Source of the DNA: Pseudoflavonifractor phocaeensis
GTDB taxonomy: Bacteria; Bacillota; Clostridia; Oscillospirales; Oscillospiraceae
Assembly (NCBI RefSeq): GCF_016901955.1
Contig: NZ_JACJLC010000003.1
Span: 1-64,000, forward strand
Direction of reading: 5' to 3'
Length of the DNA: 64,000 nt
The notes beneath the pieces are model-generated. The model was not told the DNA's origin, searched no databases, and saw nothing but the letters and a program-made list of their open reading frames with translations. The translations under genes were made by a program, and so were the position numbers. Of this stretch, positions 51,376 through 59,652 are shown one piece after another. Every line of letters begins with the position of its first letter. Position 1 is the first letter of the stretch.

Positions 51376-51594
51376 CTTTTTCGAGGAGTTGGCAGGCTCT
51401 GCCTGCCTGGATTATGATCCACCTACCGCATGAGAAAAGGCCCCGCTTCGGCGGGGCCGAGCCAACGCCGCCAGGGGCGGCGTTGGGCAAGCATAGCGCA
51501 AATGTACATTTTGCGCGCTTGCAGGGGAAACCCCTGACCCCAATGCCGCCTGCAGGCGGAAGGTTTGCGGCAGAGCCGCAGAAAGGAGGCACGC

Positions 51595-51912
51595 TTGGGG
51601 CTCCCAAAAGAAAAACACCATCTGCACATCGAGCTGACGGCGGAGCAGTATCAGCAGCTCTGTCGTCAGGCCAAACTCTGCGGACTATGCAAACGGGCTT
51701 ATATCGTCCGGCTCATCGATGGGACTCCGATCCGGGCCAGGCCCTCCCAGGAAATCAAGGACCTCCGCACGGAGATCCATCACATTGGCAATAACATCAA
51801 CCAGATCGCCCGCAGCGTCAATGCCGGTATCGCCACGGCAGAGGATGCCAGGCGTGGACTGTTCCTGCTGGATAAAGTCTATGAGTTGATGTACCAGGTG
51901 GCCAATCCGTAA
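51595..51912 (+). CDS. mobC: MobC-type relaxosome protein
   Basis: The protein has 105 residues. HHLHIELTAEQYQQLCRQAKLCGLCKRAYIVRLIDG is the ribbon-helix-helix-like start, and EIKDLRTEIHHIGNNINQIARSVNAG is the conserved MobC C-terminal block. It binds oriT and helps the relaxase. AAAGGAGG 7 nt upstream selects the TTG at 51595. The stop overlaps the relaxase ATG (TAATG). Confidence 0.88.
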   Translation: MGLPKEKHHLHIELTAEQYQQLCRQAKLCGLCKRAYIVRLIDGTPIRARPSQEIKDLRTEIHHIGNNINQIARSVNAGIATAEDARRGLFLLDKVYELMYQVANP

Positions 51913-53318
51913 TGGCCGTCACCAAGATTCTGGCTAGAAAAGGTCGGTTGGATATTGGAATCGACTATATCCTGAATGGCGATAAGACGGAGCAGAAGAT
52001 TCTCACAGCCCATCAGGGCTGTGAACCAGGCTGGGAGTGCCGTCAGATGCTGGAGACCAAACGGGACACTGAAAACATGGGGGGCGTCCAATATTACCAT
52101 ATTGTCCAGTCCTTCAAGCCCGGTGAAATCTCTCCCGAGCTGGCTCTGGAAATTGCCAAGACTTTCGCTGCGGAGCATCTGAACGGTTACGAGGCGGTAA
52201 TTGCTACCCATGTGGATCGGGGGCACATCCACTCACACATTGTGTTCAACTCCGTGAATGCGGACACCGGCGAGAAATATCATAGCAATGCCAGAAGCTA
52301 TTACTGCCAGATCCGGGCCATCTCAGACCGGCTGTGCCGGGAGCACGGCCTCTCCGTGATTCTCTCTGGAGAGGCCTCCAAATCCATGAGCTATGTGGAG
52401 TGGCTGCGTCAATCCAGGGATCAACCCACCTTTCGCTCCATGCTTGAGGCGGATCTCCGGGAGTCCATTGAGGACGCCAATGACCTGGGCCACTTCTTCC
52501 TGCTCATGGAGCACAAGGGCTACGAGATCCGCCACGGAAACCGCCTGGGGTTCCGCCTGCGGGGGCAGGAACGGTTCCAGTATCCAGGCAGAAAAAATGC
52601 CGCCTTCTCAGAGGACGGTATCCGTGCCGCCATCCTGGGCAATTTGGAGGAAATCGAGACAGGTCAACGGGCCGCTTTTGCGGACAGACCCATGTTTCGT
52701 CCCTACCGCAGACACCCCAAATACACGGGCTTTTTGGCCCTGTACGTTCATTATCTCTACCTGCTGGGAAAAATCGAACAGCGACAGTATCCCCCCAGGA
52801 TGACGCCGCACCTGCGGCAGGAAGTCATGAAGTTTGAGCAGTACCGAACACAGTTCGCTTTCCTGCGAGAGAACAACATTTCCACCACTGACGAAATGAC
52901 CGCCTACCAAAGCCGCACAGAGGAAACTCTGGCCAATCTGATGAAGCAGCGCACCATCCTCAATGTGCGCAAAAAGAAGCAGCAGGCGCTGTACGACGCC
53001 TTGGCGGATATGGAGGCCCTGGCACCGGCCAAGGCACTCTATGAGAACGGGCTGTCCGGCATGGAAGATGAGTTTGCCCGCTACATGGAGGCCGTGCGTC
53101 TGCTGGAGCGGTGCGGCGTCCCATCAGAGCATCTGACGCAAGAAAAAACGGAGGTGTATAACCAACTTGCCGATTTGAACCGGCAGATTCGCACAGAACG
53201 CAAAAAGCTGGCTCTGTGTCGGGAGATCCAGACGGCAAGCAAGCAGATGGAAGAAGATATCCGCAAAACCGAAACAAGAGGAAAAGAGGTGGAACACGAT
53301 GAACATCGGAGGCGGTGA
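51912..53318 (+). CDS. MOBP-type relaxase/mobilization nuclease
   Basis: The protein has 468 residues. The relaxase domain has KGRLDIGIDYILN, HIVQSFKPGEIS and the metal triad HVDRGHIHSHIVFN (about 98-111), with the catalytic Tyr probably in the first 40 residues. The C-terminal 180 residues are coiled coil. It nicks at oriT and leads the strand through the type IV apparatus encoded downstream. It overlaps the PcfB gene by 20 bp. Confidence 0.92.
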   Translation: MAVTKILARKGRLDIGIDYILNGDKTEQKILTAHQGCEPGWECRQMLETKRDTENMGGVQYYHIVQSFKPGEISPELALEIAKTFAAEHLNGYEAVIATHVDRGHIHSHIVFNSVNADTGEKYHSNARSYYCQIRAISDRLCREHGLSVILSGEASKSMSYVEWLRQSRDQPTFRSMLEADLRESIEDANDLGHFFLLMEHKGYEIRHGNRLGFRLRGQERFQYPGRKNAAFSEDGIRAAILGNLEEIETGQRAAFADRPMFRPYRRHPKYTGFLALYVHYLYLLGKIEQRQYPPRMTPHLRQEVMKFEQYRTQFAFLRENNISTTDEMTAYQSRTEETLANLMKQRTILNVRKKKQQALYDALADMEALAPAKALYENGLSGMEDEFARYMEAVRLLERCGVPSEHLTQEKTEVYNQLADLNRQIRTERKKLALCREIQTASKQMEEDIRKTETRGKEVEHDEHRRR

Positions 53319-53946
53319 GGCTGCCGACCAAATGGTTCGCATGATGTTGACCGGCACAGAAGTGACGGTTCGGCTGGGCGCGTCCGCCCTCAAAAATCTA
53401 CTGGCCATTACGCTGGCTTTGGCAAAGCATCACAAGACCCTGTCCGGGAAGGTCAACATGGGAAAAATGCTCCGGGAGACACGGGATATCCGAATGTTCC
53501 CCATGTCGCCGGAACAGTATCAGGCATTCAAGCAGAGAGCGGTCAAACAGAAGATCCTGTTTTCTGTCATCCGGGATTCAGATGGGCGGGGCAAGGTGGT
53601 AGATGTGGCCATGCCAGTCACAGAGCTGGAGCGAGCCAATCTCATTTTTGAGCGCATCCGATACCTTCCGCAGGATCGCCAGAGTACACCAGCCAAGGAG
53701 CAAGCCCCCATGCGGGATTCCGTGATCCAGGAGGAAAGAACGCCAAAAAAAGAGTCTCGGTCGGAGTTCGACTTGGCCGGTATCAGCGGCAGCTCCAGTA
53801 TCTCCAAGAGCGAAATCAGTACGGAGACGACTCATGAGCGCCCCTCTGTTCTGGCACAGCTGAAGGGATACCGGGAACAGCTAAATCGGCAGCACAAAGC
53901 GGCTCCGGCCAGAAGCAAACAAAAAGGACGCCCCAAGCAGAGATAA
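53299..53946 (+). CDS. PcfB-family (DUF3801) transfer protein
   Basis: The protein has 215 residues. TGTEVTVRLGASALKNLLAITLALAKHHKTLSGKVNMGKML and QYQAFKQRAVKQKILFSVIRDSDGRGKVVDV match PcfB/DUF3801, a relaxosome protein that connects the processing complex with the coupling protein. The C-terminal 70 residues are low-complexity and basic. In Tn1549-type elements VirD4 follows directly; here that gene lies 3.5 kb further on, beyond inserted cargo. Confidence 0.85.
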   Translation: MNIGGGEAADQMVRMMLTGTEVTVRLGASALKNLLAITLALAKHHKTLSGKVNMGKMLRETRDIRMFPMSPEQYQAFKQRAVKQKILFSVIRDSDGRGKVVDVAMPVTELERANLIFERIRYLPQDRQSTPAKEQAPMRDSVIQEERTPKKESRSEFDLAGISGSSSISKSEISTETTHERPSVLAQLKGYREQLNRQHKAAPARSKQKGRPKQR

Positions 53947-53951
53947 TGCCC

Positions 53952-54176
53952 CTACGGTTGGGGCGTATGTTCACACTCGCAATCGATTAAAAACAAATCA
54001 TTTGGTGTGCAGTTTAGCAATAAACACAGGGTTTCAATTCGCTCCAATTTGATAGACTGAGTTTCATTGTTCACCATGCGGTTGAAATTCTGATAGCTCA
54101 TTCCAAGTTGCTTATAGAGCCAATATTTTGTCCTGCCCTGTTTCTTCAGCAATTCCAACACATTCAGTTTCACCAT
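53952..54176 (-). CDS. XRE-family regulator (Cro/C1-type HTH)
   Basis: The 74-residue protein MVKLNVLELLKKQGRTKYWLYKQLGMSYQNFNRMVNNETQSIKLERIETLCLLLNCTPNDLF is one complete HTH_XRE/HTH_26 domain. It is divergent from the DUF1273 gene, and the 114 bp between carry two dyads that look like its operators. It converges on the PcfB gene with 5 bp between the stops, marking the left edge of the inserted cargo. Confidence 0.88.
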   Translation of the reverse strand: MVKLNVLELLKKQGRTKYWLYKQLGMSYQNFNRMVNNETQSIKLERIETLCLLLNCTPNDLFLIDCECEHTPQP

Positions 54177-54190
54177 ATCTCATGCTCCTA

Positions 54191-54269
54191 TTATCTAATG
54201 TTATGGTTAGATAATAAGGAATTGCTCACTCGAGGATATAGACTATTACATTAGATAATGTTATAGTCT
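54191..54269. promoter_or_regulatory. Two operator-like dyads between XRE and DUF1273 genes
   Basis: TTATCTAA/TTAGATAA (54191-54214) is a perfect 8-bp dyad. AGACTATTACAT/ATGTTATAGTCT (54240-54269) is a 12-bp dyad with one mismatch, centred on TTAGATAA-like bases. Both contain the TAGATAA word, consistent with binding by the XRE protein. Confidence 0.55.
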
Positions 54270-54290
54270 ACACCAAAGGAGGAGTGGTTT

Positions 54291-54779
54291 ATGCATGAGC
54301 AAGAGCTACGGAAACACCGTTGCTGCTTTACGGGACACAGACCAGAAAAGCTGAACATCTCAGAAGAACAGCTATGTGTACGATTAGGACAGGAAATCGA
54401 CCAAGCGATAGAGGATGGGTTTACTACATTTATTTCAGGGATGGCAAAGGGGGTAGATATTTGCGCGGCAGAACTGGTTCTTAAACGCAGAGTATCAGAT
54501 GCCAGATTGAAGCTGATCTGCGCACTTCCGTATGAAAATTTCGGACTTCATTGGAGTACGTCGTGGACTGATCGTTATGTGGAGGTGATACGGCACGCTG
54601 ATCTGGTGCGCTGTATTAGTCAGGAGTTTTCCTATTCCACATACCAGCGCCGCAATGAATGGATGGTGGATCACTCCGGGCGGGTAATCGCAGTCTATAC
54701 AGGTGAGAGCGGCGGAACCAGAAATACCATCGCTTATGCCAAACAACAGCACATTCCATGTGTTATCATCACGCCATAA
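54291..54779 (+). CDS. DUF1273 / SLOG-family protein (YpsA-like)
   Basis: The protein has 162 residues. RCCFTGHRPEKLN at the start, FTTFISGMAKGVDICAAELVL in the middle and AVYTGESGGTRNTIAYAKQ near the end are the Rossmann-like SLOG motifs for binding a nucleotide-derived ligand. GGAGG precedes the ATG at 54291. SLOG proteins are proposed sensors or effectors of nucleotide signals in conflict systems. Here it pairs with a divergent XRE regulator. Confidence 0.85.
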   Translation: MHEQELRKHRCCFTGHRPEKLNISEEQLCVRLGQEIDQAIEDGFTTFISGMAKGVDICAAELVLKRRVSDARLKLICALPYENFGLHWSTSWTDRYVEVIRHADLVRCISQEFSYSTYQRRNEWMVDHSGRVIAVYTGESGGTRNTIAYAKQQHIPCVIITP

Positions 54780-54783
54780 ATAG

Positions 54784-54819
54784 GGGGACTCAGCAGATGA
54801 ATCCATCTGCTGAGTCCCC
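54784..54819. terminator. Terminator behind the DUF1273 gene
   Basis: GGGGACTCAGCAGATG and its exact complement form a 16-bp stem with a 4-nt loop. It is T-rich on the 3' side. Confidence 0.75.
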
Positions 54820-54914
54820 TGTGTTTTGCTTGTGTGCGATAAAGAAGCAATAGAAGTGTAAAAATTTTGCCGTTCTTATCCGGCACTTGCCATTGTGTCG
54901 GATAGGTCGGGCGG

Positions 54915-55375
54915 TTATTCGGGCAAGTCAATCTTGCCGACAAAGCTGCAATAAATATCAATGTTCTGCCTGGGGGTGCCGTTCTCGTCATAGCTGCACT
55001 TATGCACCACGATTTTCTCAATCATTTCCCGCAAGAGGGTGAGGGTCAGTTCTTCGAAGGCAAGGTGCCTGCGGACAATGCCCATGAATTTCTCGGCGTT
55101 GACGGTGGCTACCTGTGACTTGTCCAGTTCGGCTTGCAGGACGACCGCTCTCTTTTTCAGCTCCGCTTGCTCGGCTTCGTAGTCAGCCGACAGTTCCACG
55201 AAACGTTCGTCGCTGATTTTGCCGTTCACATTGTCCTCATACAACCGCTTAATCAAATCATACGGCTGATTTCAGAAATACGTTCCCGCGCCAGCTGCTT
55301 GGTGGCTGCGGCGGTCTTTCGCTTGCCGCCGATCTCGTTCTGCTGGACAAGCACACCAAAACATCATGCGCTAAA
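54915..55375 (-). pseudogene. C-terminal remnant of a large serine recombinase
   Basis: The last 113 codons read LYEDNVNGKISDERFVELSADYEAEQAELKKRA.. and LTLTLLREMIEKIVVHKCSYDENGTPRQNIDIYC, the DUF4368 tail of TnpX/Tn1549-type recombinases. Upstream, another frame gives KRKTAAATKQLARERISEI, the coiled coil that should precede it, separated by an in-frame stop near 55257. The catalytic domain is missing. It is the scar of an element that brought the neighbouring genes. Confidence 0.75.
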
Positions 55376-55417
55376 AAATGCCATGCCGAAAATAGTTCAC
55401 AAAATGTTCTCATCCAC

Positions 55418-55486
55418 ACTATCGGGGTAGTGTTGACAACTGAAAACTATTGTGGTAGTATCATAGCGTAAACTATTGCAATAGTT
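55418..55486 (+). promoter_or_regulatory. blaI promoter with three ACTA-N6-TAGT operators
   Basis: TTGACA (55433-55438) and TAGTAT (55456-55461) are 17 bp apart. The box ACTA-N6-TAGT occurs at 55418-55431, 55446-55459 and 55472-55485, the last inside the perfect palindrome AACTATTGCAATAGTT. Spacings of 28 and 26 bp surround and overlap the promoter, as expected for binding by the BlaI-type repressor encoded next. Confidence 0.75.
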
Positions 55487-55506
55487 CAAAGAAAGGATTT
55501 GATGAT

Positions 55507-55866
55507 ATGGCAATTAAGCTCTTTGATTCCGAGCTAAAGGTCATGGATGTGCTATGGAAAGAAGGTGACAAGACCGCAAAGCAAATTTCTGATATTCTCA
55601 AAGAGGAAATCGGCTGGAACATGAACACCACCTACACCGTGATTAAAAAGTGCATCGCGAAAGGCGCCATTGAGCGTAGCGAGCCAAACTTCATGTGCCA
55701 TGCGCTGATTGCAAAAGAGGTTGTGCAAGAGGCGGAGGCAGAGGAGCTGATTGGCAAGCTGTTTGACGGCTCCCCCGACAAACTGTTTGCCGCCTTGCTG
55801 GACAATCAAAAGCTATCCAAGGAGCAAATTGAAAATCTGCGCCGGATGGTGGCTGAATTGGAATAG
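55507..55866 (+). CDS. blaI: BlaI/MecI-family repressor
   Basis: The 119-residue protein has the family winged helix (LFDSELKVMDVLWKEGDKTAKQISDILKEEIGWNMNTTYTVIKKCIAKGAIERSEPNF) and a short helical dimerisation and cleavage region. AAAGGA lies before the ATG. It binds the ACTA-N6-TAGT boxes in front of itself by inference, and would be inactivated by proteolysis triggered by the membrane protease encoded 19 bp downstream. Confidence 0.9.
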   Translation: MAIKLFDSELKVMDVLWKEGDKTAKQISDILKEEIGWNMNTTYTVIKKCIAKGAIERSEPNFMCHALIAKEVVQEAEAEELIGKLFDGSPDKLFAALLDNQKLSKEQIENLRRMVAELE

Positions 55867-55885
55867 TTGGAATAGGAGGTAACAC

Positions 55886-57184
55886 ATGAGCCTATTTCAA
55901 ATGAGCGTGGCCGGAGGAGTATTGATCTTATTCATTGTGGTTATCCGCGCATTGGCAATCCATCGTTTGCCTAAAACAACCTTTTTAGCGTTGTGGATGA
56001 TCGCGGCTCTACGCTTGCTCCTGCCATTCTCCATCCCGCTGCCTTTCAACATCCATATCGGCCTTGATGTTTTTTCAGATGTGGTTCAAGAATTACCCTC
56101 TGGAAATATCGCTTCTACTTTACCGGGGGATAGTCCGCCGTCTTATGATATAGGTACGGCTGTTCCAAGTCCTGCAACAGAACACATTTCTACCTTTGAG
56201 ATACTCTGGTTGGTTGGCGTGCTGCTGTTGGCAATCTACTTTTCCATATCCTATTTTCGGAGTATGCGGAAGTTCAGAATGTCTATCCCCGACAACACGC
56301 CGTATATCCAAAATTGGTTGACCGCACACCAAATTTCCAGACCCCTTGCGGTGCGGAGCTCCGATTTGATTTCCTCTCCGCTGACCTATGGCATCCTGCA
56401 TCCGGTGATCCTCTTGCCCAAAAAACTTGATCGGAATGACCAAGCGGCATTGAAGTATGTACTGACCCATGAATATGTCCATATTCGTCGCTTTGACGCA
56501 ATCACAAAAATTCTCTTTGCCGCTGTACTCTGCATCCATTGGTTTAATCCGTTGGTTTGGGTCATGTATGTTCTCGCCAACCGGGATATGGAGTTATCGT
56601 GTGATGCCTGGGTTATCCGTATGTTGGGTGAGAAAAATCGTTCCTCTTATGCATTGATGTTAATTAAAATGGAGGAACGGAGAAGCGGTATGTCCGCTTT
56701 ATGTAGCCATTTGGGGAAAAATGCAATTTCAGAAAGGATTGAAGCAATTATGAAATTCAAAAAGACGTCTATTTTAGCCTATGCCTTTGCGTTGGTTTTG
56801 GTAGTCGGTGCAACAACTGCCTTTGCAACATCTACGGGTGCTTGGCGGGAGTTTGATCTAGATGACCTTAACCTCACAGAAGGGCATACCGGGACAGAAA
56901 CTGATAATATGAAGATTGTTGATTCTGAGGACATCCCTGACCAAGTTAAAGATCTGGATCAGTTCGATCTTACGGAAGGACAAGTGGGAACGCAATCTAA
57001 CGGCATGAAGATGATTGATCCATCTGATACTCGCGGCCAGATTTTGGATACTGATGACTTAAACCTGGTAGAAGGCAATGTGGGGACTGAAACCAGCAGT
57101 ATGAAAATGTTTGAATATACCCCAGAAGAGTGGAACGACATTCAGCAGAAAATTGATAACGGTGAGCTCGTTTGGCAGTACTAA
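55886..57184 (+). CDS. BlaR1-type M56 membrane protease with a repeat-built sensor tail
   Basis: The protein has 432 residues. Membrane helices at about 5-27, 31-50, 105-125 and 283-302 embed the M56 protease, with LTHEYVHIRRFDA (HExxH, about 192-204) and NRDMELSCD. Classic BlaR1 ends in a penicillin-binding domain of ~250 residues. Here the outside part is only about 125 residues and is three tandem repeats (DLNLTEGHTGTETDNMK, FDLTEGQVGTQSNGMK, DLNLVEGNVGTETSSMK). The signal is therefore unlikely to be a beta-lactam bound covalently. No beta-lactamase gene is near. Confidence 0.85.
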   Translation: MSLFQMSVAGGVLILFIVVIRALAIHRLPKTTFLALWMIAALRLLLPFSIPLPFNIHIGLDVFSDVVQELPSGNIASTLPGDSPPSYDIGTAVPSPATEHISTFEILWLVGVLLLAIYFSISYFRSMRKFRMSIPDNTPYIQNWLTAHQISRPLAVRSSDLISSPLTYGILHPVILLPKKLDRNDQAALKYVLTHEYVHIRRFDAITKILFAAVLCIHWFNPLVWVMYVLANRDMELSCDAWVIRMLGEKNRSSYALMLIKMEERRSGMSALCSHLGKNAISERIEAIMKFKKTSILAYAFALVLVVGATTAFATSTGAWREFDLDDLNLTEGHTGTETDNMKIVDSEDIPDQVKDLDQFDLTEGQVGTQSNGMKMIDPSDTRGQILDTDDLNLVEGNVGTETSSMKMFEYTPEEWNDIQQKIDNGELVWQY

Positions 57185-57249
57185 TTTCTGGCTTCGCTGA
57201 GTACCGCATGGAGAATAATAACCCGATAAATAGTATTGTGCAATAGTAT

Positions 57250-57282
57250 AGGGGCAACAGCAATTTTTGCTGTTGCCCCTTG
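57250..57282 (+). terminator. Terminator of the BlaI-BlaR1 operon
   Basis: GGGGCAACAGCAA and TTGCTGTTGCCCC form a perfect 13-bp stem. The following 57283-57489 has no supported gene and joins the cargo to VirD4. Confidence 0.8.
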
Positions 57283-57489
57283 TCTGCTCACCAGCAAAGG
57301 CAGATGCGGCTGTCAGCGGCGGGCGTAGCCCGTTTATCTTGACCGTTAACTGGCTTGGCTGGATTTGCTATTTTACCACCGGTTATGAATTTTTCTATGG
57401 CGTATCTTTTCTGCGGAATAGCGGAGGCGTCTGTCTTTATCTCGTAGTGCTTCTCTATGCAACATGAACATGTCTGGAGGTGAATTTTC

Positions 57490-59229
57490 CTGAAACAAAG
57501 TTCCAGGGCCGGGGACATTGTCCTGGCCCTGTTTTTCTACGTTCCGGTGGTCTGGGGTGCATTGCTCATTGCTCAATCCTTGGGACATGGATTGCCGGAA
57601 CTTCTTACCAACCTGACAGCGGCGCTTCAGCACCCGCTGGATATCCATTGGACAGACAAAAGCATGCTGTCCATCCTGATCTGCACCGGCCTCTATATCA
57701 TGGGCCTATGCGTCTACGCCTCGGAACAGCGGCGCACGCGGGACGGCGAGGAGCACGGCTCCGCCGCCTGGGGCTCTCCCCGGCAGGTCAACGCCATGTT
57801 CCGCCAAAAAGAGAACAAGATCCTGACCCGCCATGTCCGCCTGGGCCTGGACACCCACAAGCACCGCCGCTCCCTCAACGTCCTGGTTATTGGCGGCAGC
57901 GGCGCGGCTAAGACCCGCAGCTATGTCAAGCCAAACATTCTGGAGGCCAACACCAATTATGTCATTACCGACCCGAAAATGGAGGTGCTCACAGCCACCG
58001 GAGGGTGGCTGAAAAGCAAAGGGTATGACATCCGGGTGCTCAACCTGGTCAACCTGGAGGAGTCGGACGGGTATAACCCATTCCGCTATCTGAGAGATGA
58101 AAAAGATGTCCTCAAGCTGGTTAATAATCTCATCCAGGCCACCACACCAAAGGGCAGCCATGAATCTGATCCGTTTTGGACGAAAGCTGAGACGGCGCTC
58201 CTTCAGGCCATCATCCTCATGCTGTTCCAAGAGGCCCCGGAGTATGAGCAGAACTTCTCCATGGTCATGCGGGTGCTGGAATACGCAGAGGTTCGAGAGG
58301 AGGATGACGAGTATCTCTCCCCCCTGGATTTACTGTTTCAGGCCATGGAACGGGAGAACCCGGAGAGCGTGGCTCTGCGGCAGTACAAAGTATTCAAGCA
58401 GAGCGCAGGCAAGACAGCCAAGAGCATTCTGGTATCCGCCGCGGTTCGTCTGGCCCCCTTTAACCTACCCCAGATCCGGGCCATCACGGACCACGACGAT
58501 ATGGACCTCTATACCCTGGGAGAAAAGAAATGCGCTCTCTACGCCGTAATCCCGGACAATGACAACACCTTCAATTTCTTGGTGTCCCTGCTCTATTCCC
58601 AGGCGTTTCAGACGCTTTACTACAGCGCGGACCAGATCCATCATGGGGCGCTACCCCGGCACGTCCACTTTGTATTGGATGAGTTCGCGGCCATGCCGCT
58701 GCCAGGGTACACCCGTGAATTGGCCACCATGCGTTCCCGTAACATTTCCTCCAGCACCATCATCCAGAATATGGCCCAAATCAAGGAGCTATACAAGGAC
58801 TCCTGGGAGACCATCCCCGGCAACTCGGACACTATCCTCTATCTGGGCGGCAACGAGCAGAGCACCCATAAGTATATCTCTGAGGCCCTGGGCAAGGCCA
58901 CCATCGATACAAAGACCCATGGGCAGACCAAAGGCAAATCAGGCTCCTACTCCACCAATTTCCAGATGAGTGGACGGGAGCTGCTTACCCCTGATGAGGT
59001 CCGTGCATTGGATAATCGCTATTGCATCTTGTTTATCCGGGGAGCAAAACCCGTCATGGACCTAAAGTATGAACTGACCGAGCACCCCGCTATCCGCTAC
59101 ACCGTGGACGGAGGCGGAGCGCCGTATATTCACCATGGACACAACACCACACCGGCCATTCCAGGCACACCGTTCTTCCAGGTTATTTCTGCCGATGAAA
59201 CCAACAAAGAAAAGGAGACTGCAGCATGA
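57490..59229 (+). CDS. virD4: VirD4/TraG-type coupling protein
   Basis: The coupling ATPase links relaxosome to the secretion channel. Two N-terminal membrane helices (DIVLALFFYVPVVWGALLIAQ and SILICTGLYIMGLCVYA) precede the ATPase: LNVLVIGGSGAAKTRSYVKPN (Walker A) and VHFVLDEFAAMPLPGY (Walker B). GGAGG at 57476-57480 points to a CTG start at 57490 giving MKQSSRAGDIV, which keeps the first membrane helix. The GTG at 57547 would cut it. About 580 residues, normal for the family. Confidence 0.9.
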   Translation: MKQSSRAGDIVLALFFYVPVVWGALLIAQSLGHGLPELLTNLTAALQHPLDIHWTDKSMLSILICTGLYIMGLCVYASEQRRTRDGEEHGSAAWGSPRQVNAMFRQKENKILTRHVRLGLDTHKHRRSLNVLVIGGSGAAKTRSYVKPNILEANTNYVITDPKMEVLTATGGWLKSKGYDIRVLNLVNLEESDGYNPFRYLRDEKDVLKLVNNLIQATTPKGSHESDPFWTKAETALLQAIILMLFQEAPEYEQNFSMVMRVLEYAEVREEDDEYLSPLDLLFQAMERENPESVALRQYKVFKQSAGKTAKSILVSAAVRLAPFNLPQIRAITDHDDMDLYTLGEKKCALYAVIPDNDNTFNFLVSLLYSQAFQTLYYSADQIHHGALPRHVHFVLDEFAAMPLPGYTRELATMRSRNISSSTIIQNMAQIKELYKDSWETIPGNSDTILYLGGNEQSTHKYISEALGKATIDTKTHGQTKGKSGSYSTNFQMSGRELLTPDEVRALDNRYCILFIRGAKPVMDLKYELTEHPAIRYTVDGGGAPYIHHGHNTTPAIPGTPFFQVISADETNKEKETAA

Positions 59230-59552
59230 AACATGATCTGACCACCCGTAAGTATGAGCGCCGCGCACGGAAACTGTACGCCCTGTTTTCCTGCCTCGTT
59301 CTGGCGCTGACCGTTATGGTTGTCCCGGCCTTTGCCGCAGACGATCCGCTGACGGTCGTCAACAACCTTTCCGAGTTCATCTTCTCCCTGATTCGAGCCA
59401 TCGGCCTGATCCTGCTGGGCTTCGGCGTCCTCCAGCTGGGCCTGTCCCTCAAGAGCCATGACCCCTCCCAGCGGGCCAATGGCATGCTCACCATCGCCGG
59501 TGGTATCGTGATCACCTTTACCAAGGAGATCCTCACCCTCATCACCGGCTGA
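59226..59552 (+). CDS. Maff2/TrbC-like pilin-type membrane protein
   Basis: The protein has 108 residues. A signal-like helix ending VPAFA-AD (about 38) is followed by two hydrophobic helices (FIFSLIRAIGLILLGFGVLQLGL and GMLTIAGGIVITFTKEIL), the size and shape of VirB2/TrbC pilins, and the protein matches the Maff2 group of clostridial elements. Its ATG overlaps the VirD4 stop by 4 bp. Confidence 0.82.
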   Translation: MKHDLTTRKYERRARKLYALFSCLVLALTVMVVPAFAADDPLTVVNNLSEFIFSLIRAIGLILLGFGVLQLGLSLKSHDPSQRANGMLTIAGGIVITFTKEILTLITG

Positions 59553-59572
59553 TGAGGAAGAAACGCAAGAAC

Positions 59573-59600
59573 ACCCACGGCCCTGGAATGGGCCGTGGGT
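59573..59600 (+). terminator. Hairpin between pilin-like and VirB6-like genes
   Basis: ACCCACGGCCC and GGGCCGTGGGT pair perfectly around 6 nt. There is no T-run, so it may be a processing or stability element that lets the pilin message accumulate. Confidence 0.5.
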
Positions 59601-59652
59601 GAGAAAGGAGTGGCTGCAACATGAGATACAGCCTGTATGGGAGGTGAAGTGA

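Larger units (their letters stand above)
51165..51594. other. Noncoding region with many inverted repeats, candidate oriT
   Basis: Besides two terminators (51221 and 51346), this stretch has a GGCCCCGC/GCGGGGCC hairpin (51441-51460), CAACGCCGCC/GGCGGCGTTG (51464-51487), GCGCAAATGT/ACATTTTGCGC (51496-51516, extendable with CAAGC/GCTTG) and CAGGGG/CCCCTG (51521-51537). The mobC and relaxase genes begin right after. The 51496 repeat is the best oriT candidate. The longer ORFs on both strands are shadows of the repeats. Confidence 0.5.

Noticed and set aside
57267-57467. 66-codon plus-strand frame resembling a small membrane protein before virD4
   Set aside because: It starts within the BlaR1 terminator hairpin and lacks a ribosome site; it may be junction debris, but it is not supported as a gene.
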